This document shows, piece after piece, positions 54,998-64,000 of a DNA stretch of 64,000 bases. Position numbers and translations under genes: made by a program. Below the pieces are notes generated by a model, which was given only the letters and a program-made list of their open reading frames with translations, was not told where the DNA came from and ran no database searches. Positions within the stretch are counted from its first letter, which is position 1. Each line of letters begins with the position of its first letter. The stretch comes from Salticus scenicus (Eukaryota > Arthropoda > Arachnida > Araneae > Salticidae), in contig OZ005651.1 of assembly GCA_963930645.1 (NCBI GenBank), positions 130,519,475 through 130,583,474 of the forward strand, in the 5' to 3' direction.

Positions 54998-55904
54998 CAT
55001 AATCCATTAAATTTGTAAACAATTGTTAATTCATTCTTGAGAATCATTCAAATAAGACCATAGAGCATTGCTGCAAAACGAGCGCAAAACGGAAGAAATA
55101 TTTAATTTAATTTCTAATACGTTATTTTCCCTTTTCGATCTTAAAAGGAATTTTTAATTATGTTACTACAAAGCCCAAAATGTGCTTTAAAAAAAAAAAA
55201 AAAATCTAGTGGGAAACAACCACATGACTTCCATTACCCACTATTACACGTATTATATGTTTTTTTTTTTTTTTTTTTTTTTTTTTTTGGGGGGGGGGGG
55301 GATATAATATGATTAGAAGACATAAAATTGACCTAACGAAGTAGAGACATGAAATTTTTCCGGTATGAGAAACTTAATACACGTGTAAAGACATATAAAA
55401 CAAAATTTACATAGCGAATTAAAAAATAAGAAAAAAAAAATGGTAGAGTTGTTTTTTCACATAATCCATTAAATTTGTAAACAATTGTTAATTCATTCTT
55501 GAGAATCATTCAAATAAGACAATAGAGCGTTGCTGCAAAACGAGTGCAAAACGGAAGAAATATTTAATTTAATTTCTAATATGTTATTTTCCCTTTTCGA
55601 TCTTAAAAGGAATTTTTAATTATGTTACTACAAAGCCCAAAATGTGCTTTAAAAAAAAAATCTAGTGGGAAACAACCACATGACTTCCATTACCCACTAT
55701 TACACGTATTATATGTTTTTTTTTTTTTTTTTTTTTTTTTTTGGGGGGGGGGGATATAATATGATTAGGAGACATAAAATTGACCTAACGAAGTAGAAAC
55801 ATGAAATTTTTCCGGTATGAGAAACTTAATACACGTGTAAAGACATATAAAACAAAATTTACATAGCGAATTAAAAAATAAGAAGAACAAATGGTAGAGT
55901 TGTT
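54998..55904 (+). repeat. Tandem duplication, about 459 bp unit
   Basis: The segment from CATAATCCATTAAATTTGTA (about 55001) to GGTAGAGTTGTTTTTTCA (55458) is repeated from 55459 to about 55904. The two differ at few positions (GAGCATTGCT / GAGCGTTGCT, ATACGTTA / ATATGTTA) and in poly-T/poly-G length. The duplication is recent. Confidence 0.9.
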
Positions 55905-56039
55905 TTTTCAAGCACCAATTTCCGAGATCTAAAACTAACTTACCTAAGCAGGATGACTGTCGATTTTCCTGTAATAACCACATAATACATGAGAAAGGAT
56001 ATCTAAAATTGATTTATGTAAAAATTTACAAGAAAATCG

Positions 56040-56720
56040 TTATAGTCGTTTTTGAAATATCAACTTTTACCAAAACTTGGAATACTTAATTACTAACCGG
56101 AAAACAATAATTACATACAAAAGGATATTTAAAACTGAGTTAATATGGACGAGTTTGAAAAAACTCTGTACAGCCGTTTTTAAAGAAACGCACTTGCAAG
56201 ACCTGAAATTGAGCTATTTATACAGAACGCCTATTAATTTTCCTGAACTAACCAACTATATCATTCGAAAGGACATCTAATAGAGTGTTTATATAGCAAC
56301 TTTAAAGAAAATAGTTCGAGCCGTTTTTGAGATACGGACTTACGGTCAAACTTCCGGTTTCCGATAACCCACTTCCGGTTTTCCAATTTTCACCAAAATT
56401 TGGAAATTTCTTCTGTATACCAGACCTGTATCAATTCTGAAGTTTCGTAGTTCTATCTTTATTAGTTTCGGAGATAGGATAGCCAGAATGTTCCGCACAT
56501 ACATACACACACACTGACCAATTGCCAAAAACTACTTTTTGGACTCAAGAGGTCTTAAAACGTGTAAATCAGGTGAAAACTCGATATCGAATTTTTGGAC
56601 CGAATACAATACTTCCATTACCTATGATAGAATGGTAATGGAAGTAATAAATAGTGATTCAATTCTTTTGAAAATTCATTTAAATTTAGTGAATAGCGAA
56701 GCGGGCGTAGCCTGCTAGTA
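56040..56720 (+). mobile_element. Possible non-autonomous Helitron, 3' end
   Basis: The right end AGCGAAGCGGGCGTAGCCTG followed by CTAGT has a short GC hairpin (AGCGGGC / GCCTGCT with loop GTA) just before CTAG, the usual 3' signature of Helitrons. Upstream are CGTTTTTGAGATACGG, repeated ACTTCCGGTTTTCC and CATACACACACACTGACC. A 5' TC terminus could not be located. The GCGAAGCG motif is also typical of Helitron-like ends in arthropods. Confidence 0.4.
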
Positions 56721-56729
56721 AATAAATAA

Positions 56730-57497
56730 AAGACTTGCATGCTTTTTAAAATATAGAAAATAAAAATAATTCAAAATAAAGTTAAGACAAAACAGAATAT
56801 ATCTCGTTGCTGCTTAATAGTGTTTAACTTTTCGCTGGGTAATTTTCTCGTAAGATTAAAAATGAATTTTGATTGAATTTGACAGAAATGGAATGAGAGA
56901 AAAGTGTCTGTATATTTTTTTATTTTTTCCCTGGGCAAGTGTATATTTCTAACAAAATGAAGCCACTAGACAAAGAAACTATACAATAACAAAAAAATTT
57001 AAAACTTTTAATCATGTGATAATTTTACAAAAGGTTTAATTATTTCTCCAAGAATTATCGTAATAAACCACTCCATTCTGATGATACTTTTATTGGTTGG
57101 CATTTCCCTAGAAAAATATTTTGCTTATTTATATACGCTTTGTGCTGTTTATGAAATTAATATTCGCTCAAATAACTGTTTTTGATTCAGTAAAGATATA
57201 AAGATAATTTCGCCAAATAAAATTTGTTTTATCTTTCTGTGTTATTGTTCCTTTCGTTCTAGACAAAATGTTGCTAAAAATCACAACTTTACTTAATTCG
57301 TTTCCTCAAATTTCGGGGAAATTCACCTTATCATTTAACTATCGCTTTAAATATAACCCTAAAGTGAATTTATTCAACTTGTTTATATCTAATAAGTTTA
57401 TGGGTCATTTTAAAATTTTGCTTACATTATTTTACTGCAGGGAAAAGAGAAAAATTTCAAGCATAAATATTAAAAGTTTAAATTGGTCTCTATATTA

Positions 57498-57528
<31 letters not shown>

Positions 57529-57789
57529 TTTCTAGTATTAATTTTTCTATTATTTAATGATTTTAGCATTTTAATTAATAATAATAATAATGAAATTTTT
57601 ATAGAGATGAATCCTTTAAAATACGTTTCCAGGCAAATCTCTCTCTCTCTAATTTTATTCAATTATACATATTTTCCTTATTATTCAATTTTCAGAATAA
57701 AATGTTGAATTTTGTTACCTATGAACAATGCATGTTACATTGGCAATAAAAATTCATTATACGATCTTTCACTTATACTACAAAAGGCA

Positions 57790-57824
<35 letters not shown>

Positions 57825-58406
57825 TTAAACTTAAATCCTTTCATGGCTAGTTTTAAATGTTCTTCCCTTATAACACCTAATTTTTTTATTAATTTTGGAT
57901 TTAATTCACCTTTTTGCTTTCTATATCTTGTCTTTGTTCATTTGTGTTAAATCTTAAGCTTAATTTTCTATTAACCTTGGTAAATTGCCGATGGCAATTC
58001 GACTTGTTGTGTGAATGTTGTAACCATGTGTATGAAAATTCAATATTTTTAGCTTTCTATAATGGTTTGTCTATGGATTGTTCATTTTATCTGTTTATTT
58101 CTTTTTAATGTTATGTATTATCGCAAGATAAAGACATACACTGTATTTATTATTTATTTATTTTGGCTTTATACAGTATTCGAAATTTTGCGATATTCAA
58201 CTCTACGAAGGATTGTATGTCCCCTGATAAGAAATTCTACAAGTTTTGAGTACTTTCCATTTCCCCTTCTTATTAACTTTATTATGCTCCACTTCTTTTT
58301 ATGCTCCACTTCTCTTAGGTTCCTCTTAAATATTAAAGGTCTCGGATTGATAAATTCCCCTTTTTTATGTCATTGGCTCTATTACTTCATCATTGGCGTG
58401 AGTGAG
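56730..58406. other. AT-rich stretch with no gene seen
   Basis: It holds (AAT)n at 57497-57528, TA at 57796-57822, and at 58190-58270 a minus-strand reading WKVLKTCRISYQGTYNPS that ends in stops and may be a retroelement relic. I do not recognise it firmly. Confidence 0.35.
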
Positions 58407-59704
58407 TAGCGTCTCTTTGTAGCCGATTATCCCTATAGAGCTAAGTGAGTATGGCGAGAATTCACGCTTGGCGCTATGCGCGTAGCAGCCAAATGCCTCA
58501 TTTAGATTTGTTTTATTCTGAAGCAAAATGTGCACGTGCTATGTTGAGTTTATGTTCATTCATTTTGCTTATTTTGCTCTTAGTTAAATTTAATGTTTGA
58601 TTTTGATTATTTACTTTTAAAATGTGTTTTTTCATGTACGCGAAGCGTACAGCGTGCGTATTACTAATTGCAGCAATATGTAATTTCATGCATTTTTTAA
58701 ATTCATGCATTTTGATATAGGGGTATTCTGTGATTTTTACTTTTTCGTGTACGCGAAGCGCATAGACGTGCGTTGCAGTATGTAATTTCATGCATTTTTA
58801 AGATAGGGGTGTTCTGTGATTTTTATTTTTTATTTTATTTTTTTTTTTTTTACGTTTTCATGCACGCGAAGCGTACAGACGTGCGTATTACTGATTATTT
58901 CAATATGTAATTTCACGCATTTTCGAGACTCGTGCATTTTGAAATAGGGGTACTCTGTTATTTATTTGTTTACTTATTTTTTAATTTTTTTTTTTTCATG
59001 TATGTGAAGCGTACAGACGTGCGTATTACTGATTGCTGCAATATGTAATTTCATGCATTTTTGAGATTCATGCATTTTGAGATAGGGTATTCTGTAATTT
59101 TTTGTTTGTTTGTTTGTTTGTTTTCATGTACGCGAAGCGTACTGACGTGCGTATTGATTGCTACAATATTTAATTTCATGCATTTTTGAGATTTATGCTT
59201 TTTGAGATAGGTGTATTATGTGATGTCCTGACTGGTTCCTTTATCAGATATGTAAAGGACCCTGGATGAGAGATTGGAGGCCCGCCAACGTCTGGTAAAA
59301 AGAGTCTGCATGTGATGTCAGTCTTCTGTTTGCAATCATTACGTGAAAAAGAAAGATACTTTTTTTTTTTTTAATGCAAAGGCATAATTTTGTTACGTAT
59401 TCTTCACATTAAGTAAAGTTTCTATTGCTTTTCAAACGAGTGATTTATTTTTTAATCTGAACAGAATACTGGTTTTTAATAAATAAAAACAAAGATTTCG
59501 ATTTTACTGTTCGTATTATTATTCTATGACTCCTCACCAAACAGCCAAACAATAACAAACATAAACCCAACAAACCTAAGAAAAAGAGCTCGGTGCGTAG
59601 GCGCATAGCGTCAAGCCACAGATAATTAGTTATCTGTTCGCTAAGCGTAGATTCACGCCAAATTTCGCCGCTCTGTAGGGATAATCGGCTACAAAGAGAT
59701 GTTA
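58407..59704. mobile_element. Mutator-like non-autonomous element with about 35 bp ends
   Basis: The left TAGCGTCTCTTTGTAGCCGA and the right end read inverted (TAACATCTCTTTGTAGCCGA) both continue TTATCCCTAYAGAGC; subterminal GGCGCTATGCGCG/GGCGCATAGCG blocks are inverted too. GTGAGTGAG (58398-58406) and GTGCGTGAG (59705-59713) give a 9 bp duplication with one mismatch, typical of Mutator-like elements. It contains a minisatellite (58636-59215) and no transposase frame. Confidence 0.75.
58636..59215 (+). repeat. Minisatellite, 113-138 bp unit, five copies
   Basis: Each unit has CATGTACGCGAAGCGTACAG, ACGTGCGTATTACTGATTGC, AATATGTAATTTCATGCATT and GATAGGGGTATTCTGTGATT. The CGCGAAGCG marker (one copy TGTGAAGCG) lies at 58639, 58752, 58865, 59003 and 59131. 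Length differences come from poly-T and (TTTG)n between units. Confidence 0.9.
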
Positions 59705-59713
59705 GTGCGTGAG

Positions 59714-60940
59714 TGGGTTTAATCTTTCACTAATAGTGTGAGTATTTTAAATAATCTTTAATTTACTAATCATGGTTTTATTTATATGATTTTTTAGATG
59801 AAATTGGCATGTATCTCTTGTATGCTAAGTTTTATTATGTTTTACAATTACATTTTATATTTACAATTAAATATGATATATGCATTTGTGTGTGTGTCTT
59901 ACTTTGTGTCATGTGTAATAAAAGACTTGACAAGAAACAGACTTGGTATCTTGACTTTTAATTCCAATGATTAAAAAAGGAGGGCGTGCTGACTTGCATA
60001 ATTTAGGACTTAGTTAACAATAGAAATATCTTCTAAATACACCTAGTAAATAATATTTAAATATAAATTTGCAAAAAATATCATTTTAATACTAAAAATT
60101 ACGATAACGGGCTTAAAGCAAAATGAGGTTAGAAAAAAAAAAATGTAAGCAAAAATTGCAAAGGACCCTTATACACAAAATGTTTAAAAACAACAAACAT
60201 TAGTATTTTTCAAAATAAAGCAGTTCTGAAACACTTAAAAAATAACACCCCATGGTCAATTAAGAAAAAAGAAAAACAGAAATACTGAAAGAAGAAATAA
60301 TGGTAATATATTATTACTGACTATAGATTCATAAAAAGCCATAAAAGTTCCACCAGCTGTAAAAAACAAAAGTAGTAAATAGAAGTTTCCAAACAACCTG
60401 TTCGTGTTCAAAATCTGTTATGACATAACAACTGTAAAAACGAAATTCCATTCTCTTCAAATGCATGTTGCCAGAAAAAGGGAGTCTACCCCCAAAATAA
60501 AAGAGATATTTGCGGCATAGCTAAGCTGGAAACAGGAATTATTCTTTCTTTAGGCATTGCTCTTAAGAGAGAGAGAGAAAAAAAAGTATTTGTTGATGAT
60601 ACATCTCAAAATATCTTTAAAATTTAAAGTAAGCTTTCAGTTTAAAGCCTCTGTGTGTTAATTAAACCGCCAAATTTCGCTAAAAGATGTGTTATTTTAA
60701 TGACAATTTTTCGTTTTTTCGCATTTAATTAGTGTTAGAGTCTTATCAATAAAAATTTAAATATAATATGTTAATATTATGTATGTATCATATCAGATTT
60801 ATACTTACTAATGTTTTACCTACTCTAGCAGAAAGAATCGCAGAATCGTTACAGAGTAGTTAGTTTATATAGAAGAATCTTGCGTTTGAGACACGTTTTC
60901 ACTGCAACCAATATTAATCTTTTAGAATACGGGGCGGGGG
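59714..60940. other. AT-rich stretch with no gene seen
   Basis: (TG)n at about 59888-59898 and AATAAAAGACTTGAC near 59928 on the plus strand look like a transcript 3' end or SINE/LINE tail, but nothing coding precedes it. On the minus strand TATATAAA at 60863-60870 lies upstream of a GTAAGTATA donor at 60801-60809; no open frame supports an exon. Confidence 0.35.
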
Positions 60941-60949
60941 GGGCTGTGC

Positions 60950-61130
60950 CAGTGCTGCCAGATTGAGGGAAATTTTTATTTAACACCCACCACAAAATGG
61001 TAAGTGAAACGTTTTGCTAATTGTTTCGAAACATTTTTTACAAAAATCGTCTATGTAATTAGGTAACCGTTATAAATAATATTTAACGGTGGATGTTGAA
61101 TAAAAATTTCCCTCAAATCTGGCAGCACTG
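60950..61130. mobile_element. hAT MITE with exact 8 bp target duplication
   Basis: The left CAGTGCTGCCAGATTGAGGG and the right end read inverted (CAGTGCTGCCAGATTTGAGG) form 43 bp arms running through AAATTTTTATTYAACA. GGCTGTGC is present at 60942-60949 and 61131-61138. The 181 bp element is complete and little damaged. Confidence 0.95.
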
Positions 61131-61139
61131 GGCTGTGCC

Positions 61140-61900
61140 TCCACTCGCTTCACTTATTAACCCCTGCGGGGCTCTGCCGCCTATTCCCTGCTTTGCCTTT
61201 CACTAAATAGGAATATTAATAGTGCATAACACGAGACAAAAGCAGAAAAGTTTTATAGAAATTCCCATATTCAATGTCAATTTGAAATACATAATATTTA
61301 ATCTAACATTTTTTTTTTTTTTTTAAATGAAATATTATGCTAAAAATCAGTCATTTTTTCAGAATAGAAAGAAATTCGTAACATCTAGACAATTTTATGT
61401 TACAGTTTTAGCATATGACCCTTTTTAAATTTTTGTCACTATTTGGTGATAAATTTCTCGGCATAATTGCTTAAAAAACAAAAAATAAGTCTAATACCCA
61501 TATTGGCGTAGATTTTATATCTGTTGTCCTTGGCGATTTTTGTATTTGGCAATGAAAAACGTAATACGAAAATATACATGCTAGATGTATATTTTCGCAA
61601 TATATATTATACGAAATATTGTTTCATATTATTGATTGCTCTCTTAATATGGTTATTAAAATAACCGTGATTTTTGAAAGGAATTAAATATGTTCGCAAG
61701 ATAACTTGGCGATTTTTTTTTTTTAATTCCCTTTTTTATGCCTAGGACGACAGATATCAAATGTGTTCTCTATTTCTTCTAATGTCTATACTTTTTAGCT
61801 AATTTATAGCAGTATATAATACTCTCTCTATATATATATTTCTGAAGTAGAGCTAGGTAATAATTTTACTCATTCGAAAATATCTGAAAAGAAAAGAAGT

Positions 61901-61938
<38 letters not shown>

Positions 61939-63400
61939 GTAATTCGGAAAAATCTCCGATACCATCAATTTTTTAATTTTCTCCTACCTACTTTTTAAAA
62001 TAACGAAGGATAAAATGTATTTGATTCTCTATAAGAGTTTTAAGTGATTATTTTTTTTTTTTCCTTGCCATAATTAGAAATAGGAAATGTATCATAGAAA
62101 TTTCTAATTCTGTAATGTTAAAAAGTTATCAGTGCGAAATTAGAAGATGCTGTCATATATAAATGAGTTTGAATTTGACTCTAAAATATTTTTTATGCCA
62201 AAATATATCCGAAGTATTTTAAAATACGTTTTTAAATAAAAATGATATATAAAATTTAAAGACAAAAAGAAATGCAGTCAATTATACAGTCACGACATTA
62301 TTTCATTATTCGAAAGAAAAAGAACATTAAAAAAAAATATATAAACATAAGAAATTGCCAGTAAGAAAATTAATTTTTTTAAAGTTTAAAAAAAAAAAAA
62401 ATCTTCAAGCGACAAATTACAATCCCAAATTCATTTTTTTCATTGAAAATATCTAAGATAACGCGTTTCGTTTATTTGCAGACGAAAAATTTCTTTGATA
62501 CTAATAGCAACATTGACATTTTTTTTCACACCATGTATGACATTTAATATTCTTTGGTAATTGTGACGTTATACGACTGAAAGAACAACAAGTTATAGAA
62601 AATGTTTGCATGTTGGCATAGAGTACCTTTATTAACCCGACGTTTTTAATTAATAACTTCGTTAATTAAGATGATACAAGTTTCTAACCAACTGAAATGT
62701 CTTCCTTGGAGTATTCAGCATACATTGATACTTCTCATGACGCGGAGGACACTGCCGTTTACGATAAGATACAGTCGAAGACAAAAAAAAAAAAAAAAAG
62801 ACGCCAGTGACAGTAACTTTTTTAATATATAGAAATTTATCTTAAATGGATCTTGACTCAAATATACCCACTTAACCAACATCTTTTCTTTTTTACTCGT
62901 TTTAGATATTTAAAATTGTGTAATTCTACATGGGCTTAATACTCTCACCCCTGTACACACATAAACTAATACATTCAATTTTAGAAGTACATGATCTGAA
63001 TGCAATTCTTTATTTAAAAGGGCTGTCTTTACTTACGATATATCAAAATACTATTTTTTCTGCTTTTTTAAATGGATAATATAAAATTTATGAATGACAT
63101 ACGTATCAAATAAATAAAATGAACATGTGAAAAAAATGTAGTCTGGGTGCAGCGTGCAAGCAGCAAAAAAGTTGCGAAAATAATTTTTTGCTGTTTTCTA
63201 GCTACATTTATATCTAATTTGTTATCGGCTGATGAAGGAGCATTTATACCGGAAACATTTCTTGCGTGTGTTTCTAGTTTATAGAATTTGCTTATAAAAT
63301 TCTTGTTCTTCAACGCTGAAGTTCTTGTCCTTCACTGCTACAGATTTTCGGTGTATTTTGCCTTAGCCTTTTCAGTTGCTAAATTTTTACAGTGATAATT
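61140..63400. other. AT-rich stretch with no gene seen
   Basis: It has (ATT)n at 61903-61938 and poly-A runs. A minus-strand open frame at 63068-63313 lacks known motifs and good splice sites. Confidence 0.4.
61903..61938. repeat. (ATT)n microsatellite, 12 units
   Basis: An uninterrupted ATT run. Confidence 0.95.
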
Positions 63401-63409
63401 TTTTAAACT

Positions 63410-63573
63410 TCAAAAACTAATTTAAAAACTAGTATGTTGTGGCCACCACATGATTTTCTTTTATATTTTCCTCTATAAATTCGCTCATTAAAAATAATTT
63501 ATTAAAATGATTAAGTATTAAAAATATCTTCCCTCATGATTGCAGACGATTTTTATTCTAGAGAAGTATAATA

Positions 63574-63604
<31 letters not shown>

Positions 63605-64000
63605 CAGTTTTATTACCTATATGACATTTTAAAAAATTCTTTTTTTTGTGTGTGTGTGGTGGTGGTGGTTGGGGGGGGGGGTAAAAAAATCGATAACCTT
63701 ATTTTATCTTTCTTCTATATTTTCCTCTATAAATTCGCTCTGTAAAACTAATTTATTGAAAATATCTTCCCTCATGAATGCAGACGATTTGTATCCTAGA
63801 GAAGTATAACACTAAATATCCAAAGAATGTCAGTTTTATTCTCTATATGACATCTTTAAAAAATAAATAAAAAAATAAAAAAATAAAAAAATCCTTATTA
63901 AAAAGGGGAAAAAAATCGATAACTTTATTTTAAGTTATTCGAGCTCTATGGCTCAACCATTCGTTTTAAAGATATTGATGAGCTCTTTTGAAAAATACCC
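63410..64000 (-). repeat. Inverted copy of the 39.7-41.3 kb element with its own tandem duplication
   Basis: ACTAGTATGTTGTGGCCACC at about 63430 is the inverse of the right end of the 39722-41280 element. At the edge ATCGATAACTTTATTTTAAG and CTCAACCATTCGTTTTAAAG are inverses of its ACCTTTAAAACGAATGG and AAAGTTATCGAT blocks. Inside, CTATAAATTCGCTC, ATATCTTCCCTCATGA and CAGACGATTT recur at about 63473 and 63731, a direct duplication of about 255 bp. It runs off the window. Confidence 0.75.

Noticed and set aside
55945..55983. Strong minus-strand GTAAGT donor after MWLLQENRQSSCL, looking like a start exon
   Set aside because: The coding piece is too short and not a signal peptide, and it abuts the duplicated block and a Helitron-like repeat.
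58062..58409. 115-codon hydrophobic open frame
   Set aside because: Phe/Ile/Leu-rich reading is the expected result of T-rich DNA; no domain, and the end lies at a transposon boundary.
60801..60870. Minus-strand TATATAAA followed by a GTAAGTATA donor, a possible 5' untranslated exon of the helical-protein gene
   Set aside because: The predicted exon would be only about 30 nt, has no ATG, and nothing else ties it to the gene 39 kb away.

Overview
This is a strongly AT-rich eukaryotic window made of long non-coding stretches, homopolymer and (TA)n runs, and dense layers of transposable elements. GT-AG introns, tRNA-derived SINEs, Tc1/mariner, hAT, piggyBac-like and copia remnants point to an animal, most likely an arthropod. 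The overall style of the repeats suggests a chelicerate such as a spider, but no sequence here proves the taxon. There are no bacterial-type genes, rRNAs or CRISPR arrays.

Only one host gene is well supported. It lies on the minus strand as three exons (21401-21586, 19868-19963, 6417-6752) joined by two phase-0 introns of about 1.4 kb and 13.1 kb. The readable product is 205 residues: an acidic cysteine-containing lead segment followed by four predicted amphipathic helices, with six cysteines in all. I do not recognise the family by sequence. The architecture resembles a small four-helix-bundle protein and could be cytokine-like; this is inference. An upstream exon with a signal peptide may exist, but I could not find it.

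Region by region: 1-6.4 kb holds a dispersed repeat with a hAT MITE, an inverted fragment of a satellite, a SINE, a piggyBac-like MITE and a Tc1 relic. 6.4-19.9 kb is the large intron. It carries two related long repeats (about 7.6-10.7 and 15.0-18.0 kb), a 1.3 kb foldback element, an internally deleted Tc1 element and a copia fragment whose coding relic looks like a methyl-CpG-binding (MBD-like) domain next to reverse transcriptase. 22-34 kb contains MITEs, a transposase relic, a 340 bp tandem duplication and two piggyBac-like elements. 35.3-38.9 kb is a striking cluster of nine near-perfect hairpin MITEs plus a tRNA-SINE; two further copies lie at 47.0 and 52.3 kb. 39.7-41.3 kb is a tandem 467 bp unit that reappears inverted at the right edge of the window. 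41.7-42.3, 47.2-49.2 and 50.5-52.0 kb are three different diverged satellites. 55.0-56.7 kb has a duplicated block and a Helitron-like 3' end. 58.4-59.7 kb is a Mutator-like element with an internal minisatellite. 60.9 kb has a hAT MITE with an exact 8 bp duplication.

Several elements can be delimited exactly because the window contains both filled and empty copies of the same site. All calls come from reading the sequence; family assignments of MITEs rest on terminal repeats and target duplications, not on a search.
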